A DNA stretch of 64,000 nt from Nitrospira lenta (GCF_900403705.1 NZ_OUNR01000001.1:1044938-1108937), one strand, 5' to 3'; positions 54,219 through 62,976 are shown, counted from the first letter of the stretch. Notes: generated by a model from the letters alone, not told the origin. Program-made: numbers and translations.

Positions 54219-55622
54219 CTAGCGTGCTTGGTCGGCAGCAGTGTTGCGCGTCATCGGCAGGCGGATACAGAACATGGTGTGGCCTGGCTTCGATTCGAAA
54301 TCAATCGTTCCTCCATGGCGGAGGGCCACAATACGATAGCTGATGATCAACCCAAGCCCGGTCCCTTTACCAATCTCCTTCGTGGTGAAAAATGGCTCGA
54401 AGAGATGCGGCTGAATGTCCTCGGGAATCCCCGGTCCGTTGTCGTGGATTTCCACGACAAGCTGATGATCCTCTCGCCGCGTGTGGATCCGAACCTCTCC
54501 CTTCCCATTCACCGCATCAATCGCGTTATCGATAAGATTGGTCCACACCTGGTTTAACTCATTCCCATAGGCGGGAATCAGGGGAAGCGATCGATCATAC
54601 TCACGCTGCACGGTGATCCCTTTTAATTTATGAGACAGCATGGTGAGCGTGCTTTCGAGCCCTTCATGGATATCGATGTCTCGAAGGGGCGCACGACCTT
54701 CGTAAGAATACGCCTTCACCGCGTCGACAAGCTCCGCGATACGCACAGTGCTCTGCTCAACCTGTTGAGTCAATTCTTGAAGCGACAGGATCCCTGCAAT
54801 CCATCCCAGCACGTCGCCAATGGCCTCCTGAGGAACCCGCTGGCCCACGTCCTCCAGCCAGTCGCGATCAAGTCCTGCATTCACCAAGTCGCTCACGAGC
54901 TTCCACGCATCGGCGATACGATGCTGTTCAAGCCACTCCAACACCTCGGCTTCTCGATCGTTTCGCGTGAGCGGATCCAGCGCGATGGTGAGCCCGACCC
55001 GGGACGTCATCTCACGCAGGATGTGTGCGACGGCGTCGGATTGCGTGGCCGACAACTGTTGTTTATTCAAGCGACAGGCGAGGGAAGGGAGACGGCCGGC
55101 AACCGTGTGTAACTCGGAAGCCGCCCGTCGAGCCGCCGCAGCCGGGTTGTTCAATTCATGGGCCAAGCCGGCCGCCATAGTTCCGAGAGACACGAGCTTC
55201 TCACGTTGCTGCGAAAAGCTTTCCAGCGCTCGTAACCGGACCGCCAGTGTGCGCAAGATTTCCTTCGCCACGGCCGGGCACAGACGCAGCAATGCCGAAA
55301 AGTGTTCTTTTGAAAAACGAAGCAGCCGACAGGAGGTGCGCGCGCACACATCGACAAGGCACGGCACATCCATGACCAACTCCACCTCACCGAAAAACCA
55401 TCCCGACGTCTTGACGATCGTTGCGACTTCTCGACTCTCATGCGTCAGAGTGATGCGAACCTCCCCTTCGAGGACCACATCAAAAAAAGTGCCGACATCC
55501 CCTTTTCTCGCAATGACCTCACCGGCGGGCACAACGATCTCTTCCCCCAACTCAACGCAACGACTTTCCTCCGGGGAAAGCTCGGCGAACAACGGGATGT
55601 ATCGCAAGGCATCAATGTTCAT
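54219..55622 (-). CDS. Histidine kinase with N-terminal cyclic-nucleotide-binding domain
   Basis: Residues 5-115 form a CRP-like cNMP-binding domain (RKGDVGTFFDVVLEGEVRI; GWFFGEVELVMD). The kinase core follows: H155 in LGTMAAGLAHELNNPAAAA, N-box DNAIDAVN, DNGPGIPED and GKGTGLGLIIS. No membrane segment is present, so sensing is cytoplasmic. The ATG at 55622 is preferred over a TTG six codons upstream. It very likely phosphorylates the adjacent receiver-flavoprotein. The canonical cNMP-binding Arg is not obvious, so the ligand could differ. Confidence 0.9.
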   Translation of the reverse strand: MNIDALRYIPLFAELSPEESRCVELGEEIVVPAGEVIARKGDVGTFFDVVLEGEVRITLTHESREVATIVKTSGWFFGEVELVMDVPCLVDVCARTSCRLLRFSKEHFSALLRLCPAVAKEILRTLAVRLRALESFSQQREKLVSLGTMAAGLAHELNNPAAAARRAASELHTVAGRLPSLACRLNKQQLSATQSDAVAHILREMTSRVGLTIALDPLTRNDREAEVLEWLEQHRIADAWKLVSDLVNAGLDRDWLEDVGQRVPQEAIGDVLGWIAGILSLQELTQQVEQSTVRIAELVDAVKAYSYEGRAPLRDIDIHEGLESTLTMLSHKLKGITVQREYDRSLPLIPAYGNELNQVWTNLIDNAIDAVNGKGEVRIHTRREDHQLVVEIHDNGPGIPEDIQPHLFEPFFTTKEIGKGTGLGLIISYRIVALRHGGTIDFESKPGHTMFCIRLPMTRNTAADQAR

Positions 55623-55748
55623 GTACACCGTCCATGACAAATTTTAATACTGTGTTCCAACTCGTTGGTCGTTTGCAAGAGTGCTCCGTCACACAAGACC
55701 AGACTCAGACCTTGCCATCACACATACCCATACACGGCAGATGATACC

Positions 55749-56125
55749 TTGGGAGACTTCGTTGCAAACTCGCCCAAGGGAGTGCGTCTAGCACAAGTTC
55801 ACGGGCCATCATCGGTTGCGTTGCCCAGCCGACAATGCGGCGGGAGTCCCCGTCCTGCACGACGGCAAGAAAGAACTAGCCTTCCCGCGTGCGCACGTAC
55901 GTCATGTCAGTGACCCAGGCTGTGTTCGGTCGTTTGACCGTACAACCGCGTTGCAACATATTGGGCGTTAGATGTGACGTGAGGCCTCTGACGTAGCAGG
56001 GCGCTTGGTAGCCGTGCAGAGCGGTTATGTTATTTGCCCGCATAATTCGAGCGACACGATGCGTGCTCCAAGCTTTGCCTGGTCCTCGTAAATCGAGAAA
56101 GATACGCAAGGCACCGTAGAGGCTG
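55749..56125 (-). pseudogene. IS3-family transposase (orfB) remnant with internal stop
   Basis: Minus-strand text LYGALRIFLDLRGPGKAW, then HRVARIMRANNITALHGYQ, then PNTAWVTDMTYVRTREG is typical of IS3-family orfB. An in-frame TAG at 55876-55878 follows, at a position where the family has Trp. The reading continues in the same frame (FFLAVVQDGDSRRIVGWATQ, MMARELVLDALPW) to about 55749. The first catalytic Asp region survives, but the rest of the DDE domain and orfA are missing. It abuts the RHS fragment at 56162. Confidence 0.82.
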
Positions 56126-56161
56126 TGCGGATCAGACCGAGCAGCCGCTGATTCTCCAACG

Positions 56162-56302
56162 CTCAATCGGATCGGTGATCTGCGCAAGCTTACCCCCGTT
56201 GTAGGTGAGCGTGAGGGCGCAGCCGCCCGGGTCGAGGATCTGATGGAGCTACGCGCCGCTGCGGATGACCGTCGCCGTATTGCCGTTCCGATCGGTAATG
56301 CT
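56162..56302 (-). pseudogene. RHS core-repeat remnant
   Basis: The minus strand reads SITDRNGNTATVIRSGA, then TAG where Gln is expected, then LHQILDPGGCALTLTYNGG and KLAQITDPIE. These are typical RHS core repeats. The fragment is cut at 56162 and joins the IS3 fragment in another frame. The stretch 55622-55749 holds no gene. Confidence 0.78.
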
Positions 56303-56354
56303 AGAAATACCCTTCCTACGAACAGGCCATTGATTGCCCCCAATATTTGGGGTG

Positions 56355-57545
56355 CTACCGTGCAGTTCCTGACACCAGCTCTTTCAGCCGATTCAGATCG
56401 ATGGCCTCTACGCGATGGCCGTCGCGCCCTGTGACGGTGGTGGCCATGGTGAGGGCATTGAGAATCGCTTCTTCGGTCGCTTCGACCGTGGCGGCGATCA
56501 TCGGATTCAGATGGGTGTCGGCTAGATGGGTCAGTGTATAGGTGGGTTCTTTGGGATAATGGGGAATAACGTTGGCGGTGGAGAAGGCAAGGATGAAATC
56601 GCCGCTGCCATGGCGCGCGGTCGAACCCGTGCGGGCGAGGCCAAGTGCGGCACGTTTGGCCAATCTCGTGAGCTGGCGACCGTCGAGCGGCGCATCGGTG
56701 GCGATGACAATAATGATTGAGCCCTCGCTCTGGCCTGGCGAAAGGGCTTCCGCGACCGCTTTGGGCGCGTCATACCGCTTCCCGACCGGCACGCCTCCCA
56801 CAACGAGTTCCGGTCTCCGACCGTGGTTCGCATTGACCAAGGCGCCGATCGTATAACCGCCTTCCTTTTCAGGCAGCGTGCGTGAGGCCGTTCCGATGCC
56901 GCCTTTAAATCCATACGAAACCATACCCGTGCCGGCACCGACGGTGCCTTCTTTGACCGGGCCACTGGTCGCGCCATCGAGCGCGGCGATGACATCCTGC
57001 TCAGACACGTGGCGGCCTTGGATGTCATTCAGGCGTCCGTCGTCACATTCGGCGACGACGGGCGTGAGCGTGTCGTCCTCGATGCCGATCGCCGGATAGT
57101 GTGCGATCATCCAGCTCATCACGCCGTTCGCCACCCGAGGCACATTGAGCGTGTTGGTCAGCGCGATGGGATATTCCAGAAAGCCCGACTCCGCCACCCA
57201 GGCCAGCCCGGTCATCTCTCCCGTGCCGTTAAGCACGAAGGAACCGGCCGCGACTTTCTTGCGCCACACATCGTCGCGCGGAATAATCACGGTTACGCCC
57301 GTGCGCACCGGCCCTTGTCCTGGCTTCAGCGCCCCCTCCCCGGAGATGAGTGTCTGCTGCCCGACCTTGACGCCAGGCACATCCGTAATCGCATTGAACG
57401 AACCGGGCGGATAGTTCCCGATGACGACTCCCAAATCACGAACACGCTGTCGTGCGTCTGCCCCCTCCGCCGCACCGGCAATGGGCCAACCGCCCCCTAC
57501 TGCAATGCAGACGGCTGCCGCCAGAAGCGCGTGCCTAGATCTCAT
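56355..57545 (-). CDS. P1-family peptidase (DmpA/L-aminopeptidase D-Ala-esterase)
   Basis: The 396-residue protein has a signal peptide (LLAAAVCIAVGGGWPIAGAA). The DmpA fold shows VIGNYPPGSFNAITDVPGV, GTGMVSYGFKGGIGTASR and the autoprocessing-site phrase GSIIIVIATDAPL, where the Ser becomes the N-terminal nucleophile. It should self-cleave into two chains and release N-terminal residues from peptides in the periplasm. Its start overlaps the end of the MBL gene by 11 bp. Confidence 0.92.
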   Translation of the reverse strand: MRSRHALLAAAVCIAVGGGWPIAGAAEGADARQRVRDLGVVIGNYPPGSFNAITDVPGVKVGQQTLISGEGALKPGQGPVRTGVTVIIPRDDVWRKKVAAGSFVLNGTGEMTGLAWVAESGFLEYPIALTNTLNVPRVANGVMSWMIAHYPAIGIEDDTLTPVVAECDDGRLNDIQGRHVSEQDVIAALDGATSGPVKEGTVGAGTGMVSYGFKGGIGTASRTLPEKEGGYTIGALVNANHGRRPELVVGGVPVGKRYDAPKAVAEALSPGQSEGSIIIVIATDAPLDGRQLTRLAKRAALGLARTGSTARHGSGDFILAFSTANVIPHYPKEPTYTLTHLADTHLNPMIAATVEATEEAILNALTMATTVTGRDGHRVEAIDLNRLKELVSGTAR

Positions 57546-58932
57546 GACTGGATCCTCGATGCGGAATGGTCACGTCGATGGCGGGATGTTCATTCTGGAT
57601 GGCGGCGCCCAACGACAGGGCCTGCTTCTCTTCTCCATGGACGATAAAGACTTTGCTGGGAAGGGGACTGATGGCGCGGACATAGGCCAGGAGATCGTTG
57701 CGATCGGCATGGGCCGAGAATCCGTTGAATTTCACGACCTGCGCCCGCCGCTTCGTCGGCACCCCGAAGATCGGCACGACATCCCAGCCTTCGACGAGCT
57801 TGCGCCCCAGCGTGTGCTCGGCTTGAAACCCGACGAAGACGATGACGTTCGCCTCATCGTCGATGGCATGCTTCAAGTGATGGAGGACTCGCCCGCCTTC
57901 ACACATGCCCGACGAGGAGATGATGATCATCGGCCCCTTCATCGCGTTGAGCCGTTTGCTGTCGTCCGGCGACGAGATAAACCGAATATAGCGCGACGCA
58001 AAGGGATCGCCGTCTTCCGTGAATGTACGGTACGTTTCTGCGTCGTAGCACTCCGGATGGTGACGAAACACCTCGGTGGCCTTGGAGGCCAGCGGAGAAT
58101 CAATGTAGATGGGGATCGGGTCGATGCGGTCCTCGACAACAAGCTCTTTAATCCGCATCACGAGCTCCTGGGTTCGCCCGACGGCGAACGCAGGGACGAT
58201 GATCTTGCTCTTGTGCGCTTTGGCGTGGGCGATCAAGTCCTGCGCCTTTTGTTTCATTTCCTCGCCCGCTTGTTCGTGCAAACGATCGCCGTACGTCGAT
58301 TCCAGAATGAGCACGTCACAGGGAGGCGGCGGTTCGGGATCACGCAAAATCGGCATGTGCGATCGCCCCAGATCGCCGCTAAAGAGGACGGTGGTCGTAT
58401 TTCCTCTGACCGTGTACTTGACGCGGACCGCCGCCGACCCAAGGATATGTCCGGCATCGTGAAACGTCGCCGTCACCCGAGGAGCAATCTTGATGGTGTC
58501 GTCATACCGCACGCCGACGAAACGCCTGGTGATGGCTTCGACGTCATCGCTATCGAAGAGGGCCTGCACACACTTGGTGCCTCTGCGCCGCTCTTGCTTA
58601 TTCACATAGCGGCAATCGCTTTCCTGTATCCGAGCCGCATCCTGCAGCATGATCGCGGTGAGATCCGCCGTCGCCCGAGTCAAATGAACTTTGCCGGAAA
58701 AACGCTGCTGCATCAGCATCGGCAGGGCACCGGAATGATCGATATGCGCGTGCGAGAGGAGGACGCCGGACAATGATCGGGGATCGAATCCCAGTGCTCG
58801 ATTCTGCGCCGCCGCTTCTTCTCGTCGTCCCTGAAACATGCCGCAGTCCAACAACAGCCGGCAACTGGCCATCTCAAGAAGATGCCGGCTCCCCGTCACC
58901 GAACGGGCTGCCCCATGAAAGGAGAGTTTCAT
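57535..58932 (-). CDS. Metallo-beta-lactamase/beta-CASP RNase family protein
   Basis: The 465-residue protein has an MBL fold with HAHIDHSG (zinc motif II), FHDAGHILGSA and VLFSGDLG. A beta-CASP insert and C-terminal RNA-metabolism motifs follow (FSAHADRNDL; VFIVHGEEKQA), as in CPSF-73/YsaC-like exonucleases. Start ATG 58932 overlaps the LOG stop codon (ATGA). It probably processes or degrades RNA. Confidence 0.9.
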   Translation of the reverse strand: MKLSFHGAARSVTGSRHLLEMASCRLLLDCGMFQGRREEAAAQNRALGFDPRSLSGVLLSHAHIDHSGALPMLMQQRFSGKVHLTRATADLTAIMLQDAARIQESDCRYVNKQERRRGTKCVQALFDSDDVEAITRRFVGVRYDDTIKIAPRVTATFHDAGHILGSAAVRVKYTVRGNTTTVLFSGDLGRSHMPILRDPEPPPPCDVLILESTYGDRLHEQAGEEMKQKAQDLIAHAKAHKSKIIVPAFAVGRTQELVMRIKELVVEDRIDPIPIYIDSPLASKATEVFRHHPECYDAETYRTFTEDGDPFASRYIRFISSPDDSKRLNAMKGPMIIISSSGMCEGGRVLHHLKHAIDDEANVIVFVGFQAEHTLGRKLVEGWDVVPIFGVPTKRRAQVVKFNGFSAHADRNDLLAYVRAISPLPSKVFIVHGEEKQALSLGAAIQNEHPAIDVTIPHRGSSHEI

Positions 58933-59786
58933 TGCGCCGGCCTCACATCGTGGGTGCGAGCAATCAGATCCCACGCTTCCTGCGCGGTCTCGGCATAGTG
59001 AAAGAGACCCAGGTCCTGCGGACCGATCAATCCTTGTTCGACGAGAAAATCCCAATTGATCGCGCGTTCCCAGAACGTCCGACCGACAAGCACGACGCTG
59101 ACGCCGGTCACTTTGCCGGTTTGGATCAGGGTCAGCGTTTCGAACAGTTCGTCAAAGGTGCCGAACCCTCCAGGGAATGCGACCAAGGCTTTGGCGCGAA
59201 TAAGAAAATGCATTTTCCGGAGCGCAAAATAGCGAAACTGGAAGCACAGCTCCGGGGTGATGTAGGGATTCGGGCGCTGCTCGTGCGGCAGGGTAATGTT
59301 GAGCCCGATGGACTTGGCCTGCACGTCCGCGGCGCCACGATTGGCCGCTTCCATGATGCCCGGTCCACCGCCGGTCACGATGACATAGTCGCACCGCCCG
59401 TCGATCTGACAGGAACTAGATACGAGCCGGGCAAATTCGCGGGCCACCTCGTAATACGCAGAGAGATCTCGTCGCCGCTTGGCGATAGCGACCTGACGCT
59501 GGAGCGCTTGATCATTCGGCTGCAACGCCGCGGCTTGTTCGGCCGCAAGCAAGGCCGCCACTGCAGCGGCGGGCTCCGGGACACGGGCGCTCCCGAAGAC
59601 CACGACAGTGGATTGAATCCCCTGCTCTTTTTGAATGAGTTCCGGCTTGAGCAGTTCAAGTCCGACCCGGAGAGGCCGCAGCTCTTCCCGCTGCATAAAT
59701 TCGGTATCGCGATCGGCGAGGATATACGATGGAGAAGCGAGAATAGCGTCGAAGAGGGAATGGTCTTCAGGAACGTTTGTACTCAT
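58929..59786 (-). CDS. LOG-family protein (TIGR00730-like)
   Basis: The 285-residue protein has the LOG signature: TGGGPGIMEAANRGA and FPGGFGTFDELFETLTLIQTGK. Members are cytokinin-type phosphoribohydrolases or, in bacteria, nucleotide 5'-monophosphate nucleosidases. The N-terminal 60 residues are an extension beyond the core. Start ATG 59786 is chosen because a TATAAT promoter ends 7 nt upstream and no ribosome site is present. ATG 59795 would lie over the -10 box. Confidence 0.88.
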   Translation of the reverse strand: MSTNVPEDHSLFDAILASPSYILADRDTEFMQREELRPLRVGLELLKPELIQKEQGIQSTVVVFGSARVPEPAAAVAALLAAEQAAALQPNDQALQRQVAIAKRRRDLSAYYEVAREFARLVSSSCQIDGRCDYVIVTGGGPGIMEAANRGAADVQAKSIGLNITLPHEQRPNPYITPELCFQFRYFALRKMHFLIRAKALVAFPGGFGTFDELFETLTLIQTGKVTGVSVVLVGRTFWERAINWDFLVEQGLIGPQDLGLFHYAETAQEAWDLIARTHDVRPAQ

Positions 59787-59793
59787 GCCGGGC

Positions 59794-59822
59794 ATTATAA
59801 CGGGGCCGCACGGGCTCAGCAA
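59794..59822 (-). promoter_or_regulatory. Leaderless-type promoter of the LOG gene
   Basis: On the minus strand TTGCTG (59822-59817), a 17-bp spacer and a perfect TATAAT (59799-59794) are followed after 7 nt by the ATG at 59786. Confidence 0.6.
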
Positions 59823-59852
59823 TTGACCCGATGCGCACTGATGCCTGTCAAA

Positions 59853-60275
59853 TCAAAACGGCCAGAACCACAGAAGCGGCCGAACTGGCTCGTGCCTCGT
59901 AAATCCGAATATGCGCACAACTCCCTGAGCGTCATAATGGACATGGAATTGCTCCATGTCGATACCGGTCTTGGCAAGTGTCATGGACGGAGAATACGGC
60001 GAAAAGAATCGGAAGATAAAACCAAAATCCACGCCTGATGCTCGCGTATCGCTCCATTGATAGATCGTGGCTAACCCAAATTCCGATTCTATAATCTCGT
60101 CAGGGGCTCCGAGCTGCGCAACGACTTGCGGCATTGTGGTCATGCCTGACTGGATGAATGTGACGGTGGAAGGCGCGATCACATCGTTCACAACGATTCG
60201 GCGCACACTACAACCCGCCATGATGGCCGCACAGGTAACGACCAGCACCCCTCGCGAGAGCCACTGAACGATCAT
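59853..60275 (-). CDS. Small lipoprotein, SmpA/BamE-like
   Basis: The ATG at 60275 starts a lipoprotein signal with lipobox IMAGC. The mature domain reads VTFIQSGMTTMPQVVAQLGAP, a pattern (pressure on x-x-G-M/L-S/T-x-x-x-V-x-x-x-L-G-x-P) seen in SmpA/BamE-type small lipoproteins. It is 4 bp after a similar lipoprotein gene and probably arose by duplication. Role in outer-membrane assembly is possible but unproven. Confidence 0.72.
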   Translation of the reverse strand: MIVQWLSRGVLVVTCAAIMAGCSVRRIVVNDVIAPSTVTFIQSGMTTMPQVVAQLGAPDEIIESEFGLATIYQWSDTRASGVDFGFIFRFFSPYSPSMTLAKTGIDMEQFHVHYDAQGVVRIFGFTRHEPVRPLLWFWPF

Positions 60276-60279
60276 GCGA

Positions 60280-60666
60280 TTAGCTTCCAAACGGCCACAG
60301 CTTGAATTCCACATTCGGCGTCCGCTTGCTGTACAAGACTTCTTCGACAAGACCGTTTCGTCCAAAGAAGACATAGAGATTGTCACTTTTCACTTCCATC
60401 CGAACGAGATTCAGAACCAGAAGTAGCAGGGCCGGCGATTTCCCATCGTAGTAGTAGTAGTGAAAGATTTCCCGATCATTCCCTCGCACCACGCGCTCGG
60501 GAGTTCCCAACAGAGCCACGACTTCGCTCATGGTACTGAGGCCTTTCTTGATCTGCGCAATCGATTCATCCCGCAGCGGCTCACCGAGCGTGCCTCGCGT
60601 AACCACGCACCCTTGAGTCAGAATCAAAACGGCCATGAGAACAATACCCGTACACCGTTTAAACAT
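60280..60666 (-). CDS. Small lipoprotein, SmpA/BamE-like paralog
   Basis: The start follows AAGGAGA; lipobox LTQGC. The domain IAQIKKGLSTMSEVVALLGTP parallels that of the next gene. A YYYYDGK strand and LWPFGS ending (next gene: LWFWPF) strengthen the paralogy. The 128-residue protein also has a hydrophobic central helix (LLLLVLNLVRM) not seen in BamE itself. Confidence 0.74.
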   Translation of the reverse strand: MFKRCTGIVLMAVLILTQGCVVTRGTLGEPLRDESIAQIKKGLSTMSEVVALLGTPERVVRGNDREIFHYYYYDGKSPALLLLVLNLVRMEVKSDNLYVFFGRNGLVEEVLYSKRTPNVEFKLWPFGS

Positions 60667-60678
60667 TGCGTCTCCTTG

Positions 60679-61194
60679 CTACGCTTCGTCGGGACGATCT
60701 TGTAAGCTGTGCGCATGTCCGAGCACGAAATCCGTTTCAAATACGGAATAGGATGAAGGCTTGAGCCCCACACGTCGATACACGTCTTGGGCGACGCTGT
60801 TTTTAGACTCCACGTAGAGACGCACGCCACAGACCCCCGGATCGGCCTTGGCTTGCTCGATCACCTTCGCGTGCATCTTCCGAAAGACGCCCTTCCGCCG
60901 CCAAGCCGGGGCGACGTACACGCTTTGGATCCACCAAAATGACGCATTGCGCCAGTCACTCCATTCATAGGTGATCATCAATTGGCCGACAACCTGGCTG
61001 GTCAGCGGCTGTTCCGCCACCAGAAAAAATCCATGGGTGGTGGAATTCAGCAACGCCCGCGTCCCGCGTTGCAGGCGATCCGCCTCCAACCGTCGACCTT
61101 CTGTTTCGAGCGCCATGGCTTGGCTAAATGCGACGAGACGCTCGATATCATCGAGGCGGCCCGATCTGATCGTCCAGTCTTGTGGAATAGTCAT
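60679..61194 (-). CDS. GNAT-family N-acetyltransferase
   Basis: The 171-residue protein has GNAT features: TIRSGRLDDIERLVAF-like start (here WTIRSGRLDDIERLVAFSQ), the substrate strand VVGQLMITYEWSD, motif A SVYVAPAWRRKGVFRKMHAKV and motif B ENKNSV-like SKNSVAQDVYRRVGL. It overlaps the DUF502 stop by 4 bp, so the two are co-translated. Substrate unknown. Confidence 0.88.
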   Translation of the reverse strand: MTIPQDWTIRSGRLDDIERLVAFSQAMALETEGRRLEADRLQRGTRALLNSTTHGFFLVAEQPLTSQVVGQLMITYEWSDWRNASFWWIQSVYVAPAWRRKGVFRKMHAKVIEQAKADPGVCGVRLYVESKNSVAQDVYRRVGLKPSSYSVFETDFVLGHAHSLQDRPDEA

Positions 61195-61817
61195 AATACT
61201 CGCTGTGCTGCGTGAGGGGGTTGTAACCAGCCCGGCGCGGGCTTGAATAGGCCTGCTGAGAACTCCATTTTCATCGCATCTTCAGCCGGTAAATTGAGAA
61301 GCTGCACCTCGCCTTCCGGAACGAAGGCGAGATAACCGGTAAATGGATGAATGGCTGTCGGAACAAAGACCATCAAAAGCCGATTGATGGGCGCGACTTG
61401 TAGTACGGGGGGAGCTGTTCCCATGACAAATCCCAATGCCCACAGTCCGTTGCGCGGAAAAGGAAACGCGACGACGGTGCTTTGACCGAACCTCGACCGA
61501 AAATTCAAGATATCGGTCATGCCCTTCATCGTCAGATAGATGCTACGCACCAGAGGAATTTGGTCCAACCGGCGTTCAATGTATGCCACGATCCGTTGAC
61601 CGATCAGATGCGTCGTACACGCTCCCACGGTGATGACGAGGAGGATCATGGTGATGAGCCCGAGGCCAGGGATGTGAAGAGGGAATCGGTCTCCGACCAT
61701 TGTGACGATTAACTCATCAAGGGTCCAAAATAAGGCCGTAAGGATGAGATAGGTAGCCCAAGCCGGGACGAGGAGAAAGAGGCCTGTCGCAAAGATCCGC
61801 CAGATATCTCGCAGCAT
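61191..61817 (-). CDS. DUF502 membrane protein
   Basis: The 208-residue protein has two membrane helices (about 8-30 and 50-75). The DUF502 pattern follows: GQRIVAYIERRLDQIPLVRSIYLTMKGMTDIL, with PTAIHPFTGYLAFVPEGEV later. DUF502 proteins lie in the inner membrane and have no defined role. Confidence 0.9.
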   Translation of the reverse strand: MLRDIWRIFATGLFLLVPAWATYLILTALFWTLDELIVTMVGDRFPLHIPGLGLITMILLVITVGACTTHLIGQRIVAYIERRLDQIPLVRSIYLTMKGMTDILNFRSRFGQSTVVAFPFPRNGLWALGFVMGTAPPVLQVAPINRLLMVFVPTAIHPFTGYLAFVPEGEVQLLNLPAEDAMKMEFSAGLFKPAPGWLQPPHAAQRVL

Positions 61818-61987
61818 GGAATTCTACTTGAATGATGATGGCCAACTGTGACTTCCCAGTGTAGCAGAAACTACCGCGTCACAGAAGAACTCCGCGCGCT
61901 CTTGATCTCACGATGTGCAGTGCACTATTCTCAAGGGTCTTGGAAATATTCTGCGCAGAGAGCTTCGTTCGATGAAGGGAAACCGCG

Positions 61988-62248
61988 ATGGCTATTGATA
62001 AAGATCTGTTAGCAATTCTTTGCTGTCCTGAAACAAAACAGCCGGTCTCGCTGGCAGATGAGGGGCTCATTCAGCGGCTTAACGAGGCGATCAGTCGTGG
62101 CGGGCTGCTGAATAGAGGAAAGCAGGGGGTCACTCAACGAGTAGACGGCGGTCTGGTGCGAGCCGACGCAAAAATCTTCTATCCTATTCGCGAGAACATC
62201 CCCGTGATGCTGATCGATGAAGGGATTCTCCTCGAACAAATAGGATGA
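61988..62248 (+). CDS. Trm112-like protein
   Basis: The 86-residue protein starts with LLAILCCPETKQPVSL, matching the first zinc knuckle of Trm112/YcaR proteins, and ends with the YPIRENIPVMLIDEGILL motif. The second cysteine pair is missing, as in many bacterial members. AAGGGAAA precedes the ATG. Members often assist methyltransferases, but no partner gene is nearby. Confidence 0.87.
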   Translation: MAIDKDLLAILCCPETKQPVSLADEGLIQRLNEAISRGGLLNRGKQGVTQRVDGGLVRADAKIFYPIRENIPVMLIDEGILLEQIG

Positions 62249-62310
62249 GTTTTGCCGCTTACCGAAATTGATTTATCCCAGCCAGGTAGCGATTGATTCA
62301 GCCCCTTGAA

Positions 62311-62330
62311 CTCATTCCTAAGGGAATGAG
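62311..62330 (+). terminator. Terminator after the Trm112-like gene
   Basis: The stem CTCATTCC (62311-62318)/GGAATGAG (62323-62330) with a 4-nt loop is followed by CTTCCCTTTCTCTTT, a pyrimidine tract. It begins 63 bp after the stop. Confidence 0.55.
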
Positions 62331-62370
62331 CTTCCCTTTCTCTTTACAGTCTTTCAAATGCAAACGGGAT

Positions 62371-62652
62371 TTAGCCGCCTGATATCCCAAGATCGACACT
62401 GTGCGTATCGGTCTTGGATCCGGTTGAAGTCCCGCAATGCTGGCAGAGATATTCGTAGAGATTGCCCGACGGCAAGACAAGCAGAAGCCGCTCTCTCGTG
62501 GGTGTGGCAACGCGACAATGGGGGCAATACAAAAGCGACGCTTGAAGCGCGCCGAATTGATCCGCCTTTTTTGAGGCATTCGTGCGCGAGTTCTTCATCG
62601 GCATACTGAAGGGCTCTGAGCCACCTATTGGCCACTTAGATGAAGCGGACAT
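62371..62652 (-). CDS. Small zinc-ribbon protein (93 residues)
   Basis: The frame has CPHC (residues 43-46) and CQHCG (70-74) with a beta-strand stretch between them (RERLLLVLPSGNLYEYL), so a zinc ribbon is likely. No ribosome site is seen. A TTGACC/TAAAAT promoter ends 6 nt before the ATG and supports this start. Function unknown. Confidence 0.68.
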   Translation of the reverse strand: MSASSKWPIGGSEPFSMPMKNSRTNASKKADQFGALQASLLYCPHCRVATPTRERLLLVLPSGNLYEYLCQHCGTSTGSKTDTHSVDLGISGG

Positions 62653-62658
62653 AGTTTG

Positions 62659-62688
62659 ATTTTATGCAAGGATGAGCTGAGGGGTCAA
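62659..62688 (-). promoter_or_regulatory. Leaderless-type promoter of the zinc-ribbon gene
   Basis: On the minus strand TTGACC (62688-62683), an 18-bp spacer and TAAAAT (62664-62659) end 6 nt before the ATG at 62652. Confidence 0.55.
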
Positions 62689-62748
62689 TGGATTCATCTC
62701 GGCACTTGATTGATAGCCATGATGAACGGAAAGACGCAAGTGATCGGA

Positions 62749-62976
62749 CTAGTCACCGGCATTCTGTTCCGGGTTAGATTCTTTGCCATAGGTGCGCGAC
62801 CAAAGAAACCGCAGGGCTTGCACAAGAACGTAGATGACTAGCCCGCTAATGAGGCCGTATAGGCCTGCCCGGCTCCAGGGCCAGAGATCTGGAGAGTGCA
62901 ACACAACGCCCAACGCAAGGTGCCCCCCTGCCCCAAGGCAGAGAGCAAAGATAATCCACTCTCGTGCCAAGGCCAT
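62749..62976 (-). CDS. Small two-helix membrane protein
   Basis: The 75-residue protein has two membrane helices (about 7-26 and 36-58) and a charged C-terminal tail (RTYGKESNPEQNAGD). No family is recognised. The start has only a weak ribosome site. Confidence 0.62.
   Translation of the reverse strand: MALAREWIIFALCLGAGGHLALGVVLHSPDLWPWSRAGLYGLISGLVIYVLVQALRFLWSRTYGKESNPEQNAGD

Noticed and set aside
57421..60038. Two long plus-strand frames (451 and 421 codons) opposite the MBL, DmpA and LOG genes
   Set aside because: The minus-strand genes have clear motifs; these frames are compositional shadows without starts or domains.
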